From Granulosicoccus sp964449565 (GTDB lineage Bacteria; Pseudomonadota; Gammaproteobacteria; Granulosicoccales; Granulosicoccaceae): 55,795 nt of DNA. Location: the NCBI GenBank assembly GCA_964449565.1, contig CAYUZB010000012.1:1-55795 (forward strand), in the 5' to 3' direction. A program made the position numbers and the translations under genes. This document shows, piece by piece, positions 44,785 through 53,295 of the stretch. The first letter of the stretch is position 1, and every line of letters starts with the position of its first letter. Under the pieces are notes generated by a model, which was not told the origin of the DNA, made no database searches, and saw only the letters and a list, made by a program, of their open reading frames with translations.

Positions 44785-45755
44785 TGGAATGGACACCCAC
44801 ATTGTTTGCGATTCTGGACGCCACCTTGCGAGTTTCGACGCCGTTGATATTGGCAGCGATGGCTGGGTTGTTTTCCGAGCGTTCCGGCATTGTTGATATC
44901 AGCCTTGAAGGCAAGATGCTCGCAGCCGCCTTTGCTGCAGGGAGTGTCGCGGCGGTCACCGGTAGTGCCTGGTTGGCCTTGGCCGCTGGCATTCTGGTCA
45001 GCGTGGCTCTTGGACTGGTGCATGGCTTTGCCTGTATTACCCACCGGGGAAATCAGGTGGTCAGTGGCCTGGCGATCAACATCCTTGCCTCTGGCTTGAC
45101 GGTGGTTCTGGGCATTGCCTGGTTCAAACAAGGTGGGCAGACACCTTCGCTGGGTAGTGACGCGCGGTTTTTGCCGATTGAACTGCCGTTTGCGTCAGCT
45201 GCTAGTGAGGTGCCGGTGATTGGCCGCTTTTACAGCGATGTCATTAGCGGACATAATTTCCTCGTGTATGTGGCCTTCGCGGCCGTGTTCGCGACCTGGT
45301 GGATTGTCTATCGAACACGTTTCGGCCTGCGTCTGCGCGCGGTGGGTGAAAACCCGCTTGCGGTCGATACAGCTGGTCTGTCTGTCAGTGGCATTCGCTA
45401 CGCGTCGGTTGCTATTTGCGGGGGGCTCGTCGGCATCGCAGGCGCCTATCTGTCAACCGCCCAGAATGCAGCCTTTGTCCGTGAGATGACCGCGGGTCAA
45501 GGCTACATTGCTCTGGCTGCCTTGATCTTTGGCAAATGGCGCCCGTTGCCAGCCTTACTTGCCTGCTTGATGTTCGGTTTCCTGGACGCTGTCGCCATTC
45601 GACTGCAAGGCGTAAAAATTCCCGGCATCGGCGAAGTCCCCGTGCAAGCCATCCAGGCCCTGCCATACATCCTGACCGTCGTTCTCCTGGCCGGCTTCAT
45701 CGGCAAAGCCATCGCCCCCAAAGCCGTCGGCGTTCCTTACCTGAAAGAGCGGTAG
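44784..45755 (+). CDS. BMP-type importer permease, second subunit
   Basis: A 323-residue membrane protein with about eight to nine helices, the second permease of the importer. Landmarks are the opening LRVSTPLILAAMAGLFSERSG, GIVDISLEGKML, and the loop FGLRLRAVGENPLAVDTAGLSV. It ends six bases before the left end of an inverted-repeat element, so the operon probably terminates there. Confidence 0.94.
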   Translation: MEWTPTLFAILDATLRVSTPLILAAMAGLFSERSGIVDISLEGKMLAAAFAAGSVAAVTGSAWLALAAGILVSVALGLVHGFACITHRGNQVVSGLAINILASGLTVVLGIAWFKQGGQTPSLGSDARFLPIELPFASAASEVPVIGRFYSDVISGHNFLVYVAFAAVFATWWIVYRTRFGLRLRAVGENPLAVDTAGLSVSGIRYASVAICGGLVGIAGAYLSTAQNAAFVREMTAGQGYIALAALIFGKWRPLPALLACLMFGFLDAVAIRLQGVKIPGIGEVPVQAIQALPYILTVVLLAGFIGKAIAPKAVGVPYLKER

Positions 45756-45949
45756 TTATTGGGTCGCACCACGGTAAGCTGTTGATTTGATTTGTTTATC
45801 AGTAAGAAAAAAGCTAATTTTGACTCTTAAACCGCAGTTTATAAACGTGATTTTGGCCGATTAGTTATCTCGACTATGGTTTTCAATCTCCAAATTTTGA
45901 GGGCAATCCACCACCTTGTAACGATCTGAAAGTGCGGATTTGGAGGGCT

Positions 45950-46004
45950 AATAGTCGTTCTAAGAGGAAAAAACGACTCGAATTCATTGATATTAATAAT
46001 CAAA
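45950..46004 (+). repeat. 55-base repeat, left copy
   Basis: This 55-base sequence abuts the left edge of the N-gap and is identical to 46105-46159 on the other side. It contains a seven-base-pair hairpin (45953-45959 with 45972-45978). Identical k-mer-sized ends on either side of a gap are typical of an assembler's contig overlap. Confidence 0.95.
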
Positions 46005-46104
46005 NNNNNNNNNNNNNNNNNNNNNNNNNNNNNNNNNNNNNNNNNNNNNNNNNNNNNNNNNNNNNNNNNNNNNNNNNNNNNNNNNNNNNNNNNNNNNNNN
46101 NNNN
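46005..46104. other. Assembly gap (100 N)
   Basis: Exactly 100 N bases, the usual placeholder for a gap of unknown size. It lies inside the inverted-repeat element, which is probably multi-copy. Confidence 0.98.
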
Positions 46105-46159
46105 AATAGTCGTTCTAAGAGGAAAAAACGACTCGAATTCATTGATATTAATAATCAAA
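46105..46159 (+). repeat. 55-base repeat, right copy
   Basis: Identical to 45950-46004. It runs directly into the right terminal inverted repeat. It is probably the same genomic sequence counted twice. Confidence 0.95.
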
Positions 46160-46228
46160 TTAAATACTTACCATGGTCCGACCCGTTAAACTCGTTAAAC
46201 TATTCTTTTGGTTTTTGTTGTCGGGTAA

Positions 46229-47560
46229 ATGAACAAAATATTGCTGGATTTGCCTGTTGGGGAGCGGGTTGGGATTGCGTTCTCGGGCGGTCTTGATACA
46301 TCGGCGGCGATCGCCTGGATGCGGCAGAGGGGTTCGGTGCCCTATGCCTATACGGCCGATCTGGGACAGCCGGATGAGGATGACTTTGATGACATCTCGC
46401 GTCGCGCCAAGGCTTATGGCGCTGAACAATCGCGCGTCGTCGATTGCAAGGAAGTTTTGGTCAATGAAGGCCTGGTTGCCATCATGTGCGGTGCTTTTCA
46501 TATCGAGAGTGGTGGCAAAAAGTACTACAACACGACCCCACTTGGCCGTGCGGTTACCGGCACCATTCTCGTTAAAGCGATGCAGGCAGATGACGTACAC
46601 ATCTGGGGTGATGGTTCAACGTACAAAGGTAATGATATAGAGCGCTTCTATCGCTATGGATTGATGACAAACGCAAACTTGCGTATCTACAAACCATGGC
46701 TCGACAGAACCTTCGTCAAGGAACTTGGCGGACGTGCCGAGATGAGTGAGTTTCTTGTCAACAACGGCTTCGAATATCGTGCCAGTAAAGAAAAGGCCTA
46801 CTCGACTGATGCAAATATTCTTGGCGCAACACACGAAGCCAAGGATCTCGAATTTCTTGATCGAGGTATGCATATAGTCGAGCCGATCATGGGTGTGAAA
46901 TTCTGGGATTCAACGGTATCAATCGAAACGGAGCAGGTGAGCATTACCTTCTCTGAAGGTATGCCGACCGCAATCAATGGCAATAGCTTTGAAGATAAAG
47001 TTGCCTTGTTTCATCATGCCAATGAAATCGGAGGACGTCACGGTCTTGGCATGTGTGATCAGATTGAGAACCGCATTATTGAGGCCAAGAGTCGTGGCAT
47101 ATACGAAGCACCGGGTATGGCGCTACTGCATATCGCCTACGAACGTCTGCTTAACGGAATTCACAACGAAGATACGCTGGACAATTATCGAATGCTTGGT
47201 CGGCGCTTAGGTAAGCTACTCTACCAAGGACGCTGGTTCGATTCACAATCATTGATGCTGCGTGATTCCCTGCAGAAATGGATTGGCAGTAGCGTCAATG
47301 GGACCGTAACCTTGGAACTACGACGGGGTGATGATTATTCAATACTGAACACAGAAAGCGATAATCTAACTTATGTCCCGGAGAATCTGTCCATGGAAGT
47401 GGTCGAAGACGAGGCCTTCAGTCCATTGGACCGAATTGGTCAGTTGTCTTTGCGAAACCTGGATATCGATGATTCACGAAATAAGCTCAAGAGCTATGTG
47501 TCGCAAGGTATCTTGCCTTCGAGCGAAACCATGAAACACCTGATTGATGAGTCCGAGTGA
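46229..47560 (+). CDS. argG: Argininosuccinate synthase
   Basis: A 443-residue ArgG of the long E. coli-type. It joins citrulline and aspartate, using ATP, in arginine biosynthesis. The PP-loop motif AFSGGLDTSAAIAW is intact, and YTADLGQPDEDD, DGSTYKGNDIERF and TDANILGATHEAKDLE follow as expected. No good Shine-Dalgarno precedes the ATG. The inverted-repeat element ends 45 bases upstream, so the native promoter was either displaced by it or lies within it. No other arg gene is adjacent. Confidence 0.97.
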   Translation: MNKILLDLPVGERVGIAFSGGLDTSAAIAWMRQRGSVPYAYTADLGQPDEDDFDDISRRAKAYGAEQSRVVDCKEVLVNEGLVAIMCGAFHIESGGKKYYNTTPLGRAVTGTILVKAMQADDVHIWGDGSTYKGNDIERFYRYGLMTNANLRIYKPWLDRTFVKELGGRAEMSEFLVNNGFEYRASKEKAYSTDANILGATHEAKDLEFLDRGMHIVEPIMGVKFWDSTVSIETEQVSITFSEGMPTAINGNSFEDKVALFHHANEIGGRHGLGMCDQIENRIIEAKSRGIYEAPGMALLHIAYERLLNGIHNEDTLDNYRMLGRRLGKLLYQGRWFDSQSLMLRDSLQKWIGSSVNGTVTLELRRGDDYSILNTESDNLTYVPENLSMEVVEDEAFSPLDRIGQLSLRNLDIDDSRNKLKSYVSQGILPSSETMKHLIDESE

Positions 47561-47587
47561 GTAGCTGCGCTCGAAAGGCTCGGCACG

Positions 47588-48733
47588 ATGACTGATGATT
47601 CGACGCTGGATATTGATGTAATTGTCCGGGATATTCCGGATAAAGCATCCCCGTTAGTAACGGATTACCGATCCCTGTTAACCAAGGAGTTACCCCTGCT
47701 CGATGTCAGGGCGCCAGTTGAATTTCGCAAGGGGGCGTTTCCGACCAGCGTAAACCTGCCATTGATGAGTGATGAAGAACGCCATCAAGTCGGTATCCGT
47801 TACAAGCAGGCAGGACAAGAAAAAGCTATCGAACTAGGCGCTGATTTGATCAATGATGATCAGCGGCAGATCCGCGTTGAAGCCTGGGCACAATTTGTGG
47901 CTCAGAATCCGCACGGTGCTCTCTATTGCTTTCGTGGCGGACTTCGTTCACGCATTGTTCAAGCTTGGCTTAAAGATGCGGGTATCGAATACCCGGTAAT
48001 TCAAGGTGGTTATAAAGCGTTACGACAATATCTCATTTCTAGTCTGACGGAGTTGGTTGAGAAACTGGACTTTATTCTAATCGGAGGGCGCACAGGTACA
48101 GGCAAAACAAAATTGCTTTCTGCGTTTGAAGAAGGGGTAGTGGATCTTGAACACCATGCTCGACACCGTGGTTCGAGTTTTGGCAAGATGACGATTCCTC
48201 AGCCAAGCAATATCGACTTCGAAAACACGCTGACCATAGAATTGCTCAAGCTTGATGTGGCTGGCATAAGAACGATATACCTTGAAGATGAAGCCCGGAT
48301 GATCGGTCGGGCATGCATACCTGAACCGCTACGCGATGCCATGGTTGCCGCTCCCATATATCAATTGGAGACAAGCATGCCTGAGCGGGTGCAGAACTGT
48401 ATAGATGATTATGTTATCGATCTTTTTTCTCGATATCGTGAACAACTTGGAGAGAAAGAAGGCTTCCAGGCTTATAGGCTTCACCATCTTGATAGCCTCG
48501 ATCGAATTCGAAAGAGACTTGGCGGTGAAAGACACACGCAGGCGACCAAACTCCTGCAAACGGCGCTTGATGAGCATGGAACAACTGGCGAGACCGCACT
48601 TTACGCTGAATTCATCGAATTATTATTGAAAGACTATTACGATCCCATGTACGACTATCAACTTTCCAAGAAACAGAACCGTATTGTATTCAGCGGTGAT
48701 GCTGCAGCTATCATAAATAAAGTTAGTTCATGA
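47588..48733 (+). CDS. mnmH: tRNA 2-selenouridine synthase
   Basis: A 381-residue MnmH (SelU). It replaces sulfur by selenium at the wobble 2-thiouridine of tRNA through a geranylated intermediate. The rhodanese domain has its catalytic C114 in LYCFRGGLRS, and a P-loop (GGRTGTGKT, 166-174) follows in the C-terminal half. It starts 27 bases after argG, and its stop overlaps the start of the selD fusion by four bases, so the selenophosphate supplier and user are co-translated. Confidence 0.96.
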   Translation: MTDDSTLDIDVIVRDIPDKASPLVTDYRSLLTKELPLLDVRAPVEFRKGAFPTSVNLPLMSDEERHQVGIRYKQAGQEKAIELGADLINDDQRQIRVEAWAQFVAQNPHGALYCFRGGLRSRIVQAWLKDAGIEYPVIQGGYKALRQYLISSLTELVEKLDFILIGGRTGTGKTKLLSAFEEGVVDLEHHARHRGSSFGKMTIPQPSNIDFENTLTIELLKLDVAGIRTIYLEDEARMIGRACIPEPLRDAMVAAPIYQLETSMPERVQNCIDDYVIDLFSRYREQLGEKEGFQAYRLHHLDSLDRIRKRLGGERHTQATKLLQTALDEHGTTGETALYAEFIELLLKDYYDPMYDYQLSKKQNRIVFSGDAAAIINKVSS

Positions 48734-50916
48734 ACTCAGTATCTATAGTTCGCGATGTCGTATTGGTCGGTGGCGGCCATAGTCATGTGTTGTTGATTCG
48801 ACGATGGTCCATGCAGCCAATGGCTGGTGTTCGGTTGACCTTGGTATCAAACAGCTTTGAGTCTCCCTATTCGGGCATGTTACCTGGGCTTATTGCTGGC
48901 CACTACAGTGTTGACGAAGTACATGTTGATCTGTTGCGTCTGTGCAACTGGGCGGGTGTTCGATTCATCGAATCCACACTGTCATCCATTGATATGGATG
49001 CACAGGAAATTCACCTTGATGGGCGCCCGAATCTGGGGTTCGATGTGTTGTCGCTTGACACAGGTTCTACACCTGATGTCTCGGTGCCTGGTGCGCTGGA
49101 GAATGTTACTCCTGTCAAGCCGGTATACAATTTTTTTGCGCGCTGGCAATCGATCCTGGATCGGTTGCAGGAACAGAGTGACATGTCTGTCAGGATCGGA
49201 GTTGTTGGATCCGGGGCCGGTGGTTTTGAATTAATGCAAGCAATTCTTCATGTACTGCCAACTGGCTCTTGCCAGTGTCACTGGTTTTTGCGCGATGAGC
49301 AGGCGATGAACTCACGCCCTGTCAAGGTTCGACAACTTGCGGAAGCTGCAGCGAAAAAGGCAGGCGCTGTCATTCACAAAAAGTTCGATGTGGTTCGCGT
49401 CGAACCGAATCGGGTTATATCAGCGGACGGGCGTGAGCAAGAGCTTGACGAAATCCTTTGGTGTACCGCAGCTACTGGTCCTTCATGGCCGAAACGATCG
49501 GGCCTTGCCGTCGATGATCGGGGGTTTGTTGCAACCAATGAATACCTCCAAAGTCTCTCCCATCCAAACGTTTTTGCGACAGGTGATATCGGTACGCAAC
49601 AATCGACACCCAGTACAAAGGCGGGTGTGTTTGCGGTAAGGCAAGCGCCGTATCTCTTTGACAATATTCGCCGATTTCTGCTGGAACAACCTTTAAAGAA
49701 TTATCGACCACAAAAAGACTTTCTCAGTCTTATGGCGGTCGGGCCAAAGCGTGCTATTGCGAGTCGTGGTCCATTTGCTATCGAAGCCGACTGGGTGTGG
49801 CGATGGAAGGATCATATCGATCGCAAGTTCATGAAGCAATTTATTGACTTGCCAGACATGTCCACACGAAAGCGTTACCTGAATACACCAGAGAAACTCA
49901 AGACAGAGACCATGCACTGCCGTGGATGTGGGGCAAAGGTGGGCGACACTATTCTCGATGCCGTGCTTTCCGGAGACGACATGCCGAGTATGAATAAAAG
50001 CATGTCGCCAGCTGCTGATGTCGCGGTTATCGAACCGATGCCTACTCGTTGGATTCAATCCATTGATCAGATCAATGCTGTGGTTGACGATCCATACTTA
50101 TTGGGAAAGATTGCAACGCTACATGCTTTGAGTGATGTCACTACGATGCCTTCGGTTCCGCATTCGGCATTACTGGCCGCGACACTTCCTCAGGCTGTTG
50201 AGAAGGTCGCTAAGCGTGACTTGGCTCTTTTGATGAAAGGTGTCTCAGAAGTATTGAGTTCTGAATCAATGCAGTTACTTGGTGGACACACCACACAGGG
50301 CACTGAGCTGGCGCTTGGGGTTGTGGTTAACGCCACTTTATCGAACAATGCGTTGCCAATCAATGAAGTCAAATCTCAAATAGTCGCTGGCCAGCAATTG
50401 GTCTTGACGCAAGCGTTGGGAATTGGAACCTTATTCCGAGGAATGATGGAAGCTCGCACAAAGGGCAGGGACATCAATGCGGCGATTCAGGCGATGTTGA
50501 GCAGTAATCGACCGGCTGGTGAAATCTTACGAGAAAATGGTGCATTGGCGATGACAGATGTCACTGGTTTCGGCTTGCTCGGTCATCTTCAACGGTTGCT
50601 TAAGGATCTTGAATCAGGGGCAGAAATCAGCGTTGAGTCGATACCGATCTTGAGCGGAGCTGTTGATCTAGCCAAACAAGGTGTCAGAAGTTCATTGTGG
50701 ACACAGAACAAACAGTTACTGGAAAATTTCGCGATCCAGTCCGGTATCGATGAGTTTCAACTGTCTCTGCTTTGCGATCCACAAACCGGTGGTGGGTTAT
50801 TAGCTATAGTCCCTGTCGAAAATGCAGAGCTCTGTTTGAGCAGACTTATCGCAGATGGGTATCCAGATGCTGCAATCGTTGGATCGATCGTCGACTCCGG
50901 TTTATCGATACATTGA
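48730..50916 (+). CDS. selD: Selenide, water dikinase fused to FAD-dependent oxidoreductase
   Basis: A 728-residue fusion. Residues about 1-370 are an NADH-dehydrogenase-like flavoprotein (GGGHSHVLLIRRW near the start, SGAGGFELMQAI near 161-172, VFATGDIG near 281). Residues about 390-728 are SelD, with the catalytic Cys400 and Lys403 in RGCGAKVG. SelD makes selenophosphate from selenide and ATP; the flavin domain may reduce the selenium source. The catalytic residue is Cys, not selenocysteine. No selA or selB is in view, and the mnmH overlap points to tRNA modification. Confidence 0.95.
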   Translation: MNSVSIVRDVVLVGGGHSHVLLIRRWSMQPMAGVRLTLVSNSFESPYSGMLPGLIAGHYSVDEVHVDLLRLCNWAGVRFIESTLSSIDMDAQEIHLDGRPNLGFDVLSLDTGSTPDVSVPGALENVTPVKPVYNFFARWQSILDRLQEQSDMSVRIGVVGSGAGGFELMQAILHVLPTGSCQCHWFLRDEQAMNSRPVKVRQLAEAAAKKAGAVIHKKFDVVRVEPNRVISADGREQELDEILWCTAATGPSWPKRSGLAVDDRGFVATNEYLQSLSHPNVFATGDIGTQQSTPSTKAGVFAVRQAPYLFDNIRRFLLEQPLKNYRPQKDFLSLMAVGPKRAIASRGPFAIEADWVWRWKDHIDRKFMKQFIDLPDMSTRKRYLNTPEKLKTETMHCRGCGAKVGDTILDAVLSGDDMPSMNKSMSPAADVAVIEPMPTRWIQSIDQINAVVDDPYLLGKIATLHALSDVTTMPSVPHSALLAATLPQAVEKVAKRDLALLMKGVSEVLSSESMQLLGGHTTQGTELALGVVVNATLSNNALPINEVKSQIVAGQQLVLTQALGIGTLFRGMMEARTKGRDINAAIQAMLSSNRPAGEILRENGALAMTDVTGFGLLGHLQRLLKDLESGAEISVESIPILSGAVDLAKQGVRSSLWTQNKQLLENFAIQSGIDEFQLSLLCDPQTGGGLLAIVPVENAELCLSRLIADGYPDAAIVGSIVDSGLSIH

Positions 50917-50948
50917 TTGTCGACGCCAGCTATTGATAGGTTGGCGTT

Positions 50949-51401
50949 CTACACGATGGTCGATAGGAGGCCTGCGATCAATGACAAGACCGCTCCTGTC
51001 GTCAAAATCAGCCGAAGACGACCGAACCAGTTTGGCATTTTCTTTACCTTGATGGCTTCGTTATCCATTGCATACTGGAACAATAACCCGGCTACGAGTA
51101 CCAAAAGCATATAGCGTGACGGAAGAAGCAAAGCGGGCCAGGCTATAAGACTTGGTACTACGCTCCACATTAAAGGGGCCCATTTCTGCACTTGTGCCTT
51201 GTTATTCAAAACCAGTCCCCAGCGAATGCCACCCAGAAAGCTCAAGATCACTGCGCCATAGGCTCCGAGTGACAACAGACCCGTCGCAGAGGACGTTACG
51301 TCAGCGTTAAAACTCAGATAGGCGCTGATGAAAAACGGCAGAAGGCCTGCTAGCCCAAGTACCAATGCTGGTGTTGGAATACGCTGTTGGGATTTCGCCA
51401 T
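50949..51401 (-). CDS. DUF3429 membrane protein
   Basis: A 150-residue, four- to five-helix membrane protein of the DUF3429 family (PTPALVLGLAGLLPF near the start, SLGAYGAVILSFLGGIRWG in the middle). The frame is open 48 codons further upstream, but that part is non-hydrophobic and unlike the family, so MAKSQQR at 51401 is taken as the start. The function is unknown. It is convergent with the selD fusion; ACGCCA/TGGCGT (50923-50947) could form a shared weak terminator. Confidence 0.85.
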   Translation of the reverse strand: MAKSQQRIPTPALVLGLAGLLPFFISAYLSFNADVTSSATGLLSLGAYGAVILSFLGGIRWGLVLNNKAQVQKWAPLMWSVVPSLIAWPALLLPSRYMLLVLVAGLLFQYAMDNEAIKVKKMPNWFGRLRLILTTGAVLSLIAGLLSTIV

Positions 51402-51633
51402 TGAATAACTCGCGCCTGAGAGAAATTGAGAATTGTAGATGATCCCGGCTGCACGCAGGAATTCCGATGTTGATCGCTGACGGGTGTGTCGGTGGCCAGA
51501 TACCATGAACGGGTGATTTTCATGATTGCCTGAACGAATTCTCAAGGTGTCGGAGATATACCGATCAGCTCTGTCGATTTTTCCGTTTTGGCGTCATAAT
51601 GGGACCATCCTCGACCCCATCGAATGATGGCGA

Positions 51634-53295
51634 ATGCTGCCAAGCGACTACTATTTAGCCAATTTCAACCACCTGGTGGATTTCGTTGAATCGACGTATC
51701 GAGAGCTACTCGATGACGAGGAGCGGGCCTGGTTGCAACGATTGCGCGAATTGCCCAAACCTGCTCAGCAACTGTATGTTCGTTTGCTTGGTCGAAAGGC
51801 CTCATTATTTCGCATAAGTCGGCTTTCTTATCCTGAAATTGAATCGATACCAATAGCTGCCGATCACTTGGTTGCGGTTGGCCTTGGTTGTGACGACCCA
51901 GGTGATGATCTGTCGACAATACTGCGATCGTTTACCAAGCCGGAGTTGATCAATCGGCTTGAGCTTGACGATGTGTCGAAATTATCCCGGGTGGAATTGA
52001 CAGATCGCATAGAATCGGCGGACCCCGCGACGCGTCTACGTTATGTTAATCGTTTAGAAAGCTCGGATTCCTGGATAGGGATAAGTGGACATCGTCATTT
52101 CGCGCTGTTCAGCTTGTGTTTCTTTGGGAATCTATCTCAAGACATTAGCGAGTTCGTGCGTCGAGATCTTGGTACGCTTCGGTATGAGGGCTATGTGATC
52201 AATGAGCGTCAACGCCCGTTCAAATCGAGAAGGCAGCTAGAGTCTCATTTGCGATACTACGAATGCGATGCAATTTCCCGGTCTATTGATTTTGATGATA
52301 AATCCGCCTTGTTAAAGCTGGCTAATCAAATACCGCAACGTTGCCCGAAAGATCATCATCTTGACAGGCGAATAGATCGAATACGAAATCGTATTGCCCG
52401 TCAACTTGAGCGTCTGGGGGATTATCGCGAAGCATTGACACTCTACAAGGAATCGCTTAACCCACCTGGTCGTGAACGGGCAGCGCGTTTGCTGTACAAA
52501 CTAGAGGAGCATGCACATGTCAGAGATGTGTTGGCAAAGATTATCGCGGAGCCCCGAGGCGAGGCGGAGCTTCAATTTGCTCAACAATTTTCTGTCAAGA
52601 CTGGTGTTTTACGGAGCAAGCGAGTAAAGCCGTTCAAACCACAAATCACGAAGCTTGCGCTAAATCAAAGCGAAGCTCGTGTCGAGATCGCCGCTAAAGA
52701 ATTTTTCTCACAGTTTGGCGACTGTTATTTTGTCGAAAACAACCTTGTTGATGGTGTATTAGGCTTGTTTATCTGGGACATCGTCTTTGCCAATGTGCCC
52801 GGTGCTTTTTTTAACCCGTTTCAAAGTGCCCCCAGTGATTTATACCATCAGGAATTTGTCGAAAAACGCCAAGTCTTATTAGACAAGCGTATGCAAGAGC
52901 TCGAAGATCCGGTTCTATTCGCCACTAGGGTAAGGAAAATCTACGAATCCCGGTATGGAATTGCCAATCCTTTGGTTCGTTGGCACAAACTACCGGAGCA
53001 GTTACTCTCAAAAGCACTTTTCCGAATTCCAGTGGAGCATTGGAAATCCTTATTCGAACGACTACTGATGGATTTACGTGAAAATTCGTCTGGGTTGCCA
53101 GACTTGGTTCTGTTTCCTGCAGATGGAAGTTATGAGCTAATAGAAATCAAAGGTCCGGGCGATGCAATCCAAAAAAACCAACGTCGTTGGATGCGTTATT
53201 TTTCCGAACATGATATTCCGTGTCGGGTGGTGAATGTTCGCTGGATACAAGCAACGGTTTTGCAAGACTCGATAAATCTAGAAACGGATGGCTGA
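51634..53295 (+). CDS. FAN1-type structure-specific nuclease (VRR-NUC)
   Basis: A 553-residue bacterial FAN1-like protein. The N-terminus (PSDYYLANFNHLVDFVES) and the helical SAP/TPR-like middle fit FAN1. The C-terminal VRR-NUC domain has the PD-(D/E)XK residues D490 (LPDLVLF), E504 and K506 (IEIKG), with an upstream acidic helix VENNLVDGVLGLFIWDIVF. FAN1 cuts flap and crosslink-repair DNA structures. The ATG at 51634 matches the family N-terminus. It overlaps the helicase gene by eight bases, so the two are co-translated. Confidence 0.93.
   Translation: MLPSDYYLANFNHLVDFVESTYRELLDDEERAWLQRLRELPKPAQQLYVRLLGRKASLFRISRLSYPEIESIPIAADHLVAVGLGCDDPGDDLSTILRSFTKPELINRLELDDVSKLSRVELTDRIESADPATRLRYVNRLESSDSWIGISGHRHFALFSLCFFGNLSQDISEFVRRDLGTLRYEGYVINERQRPFKSRRQLESHLRYYECDAISRSIDFDDKSALLKLANQIPQRCPKDHHLDRRIDRIRNRIARQLERLGDYREALTLYKESLNPPGRERAARLLYKLEEHAHVRDVLAKIIAEPRGEAELQFAQQFSVKTGVLRSKRVKPFKPQITKLALNQSEARVEIAAKEFFSQFGDCYFVENNLVDGVLGLFIWDIVFANVPGAFFNPFQSAPSDLYHQEFVEKRQVLLDKRMQELEDPVLFATRVRKIYESRYGIANPLVRWHKLPEQLLSKALFRIPVEHWKSLFERLLMDLRENSSGLPDLVLFPADGSYELIEIKGPGDAIQKNQRRWMRYFSEHDIPCRVVNVRWIQATVLQDSINLETDG

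Larger units (their letters stand above)
45761..46184. mobile_element. Inverted-repeat element (MITE-like), interrupted by assembly gap
   Basis: The ends are imperfect terminal inverted repeats. Reading inward, the left end (45761-45792) and the right end (46184 down to 46153) agree at 26 of 32 positions, sharing GGGTCG, ACCA, GGTAAG and ATTTGAT blocks. The interior is AT-rich with no coding sequence and contains an AGTCGTT/AACGACT hairpin. If the two identical 55-base copies flanking the N-gap are collapsed, the element is 269 bases long, a MITE-like size. If the gap is real, a transposase could be hidden in it. No clear target-site duplication was seen. It lies between the importer operon and argG, 45 bases before the argG ATG. 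Confidence 0.75.

Noticed and set aside
46141..46160. Sequence resembling an ArgR operator upstream of argG
   Set aside because: The TGAT/ATCA arms have a seven-base centre and do not match the TGAAT-N4-ATTCA pattern; it also belongs to the inverted-repeat element.
45932..46189. An ORF reading through the N-gap
   Set aside because: It contains 100 N and exists only because the assembly placeholder happens to keep frame.
49918..49945. Selenocysteine codon in selD
   Set aside because: The catalytic position is encoded by a Cys codon and there is no in-frame TGA.
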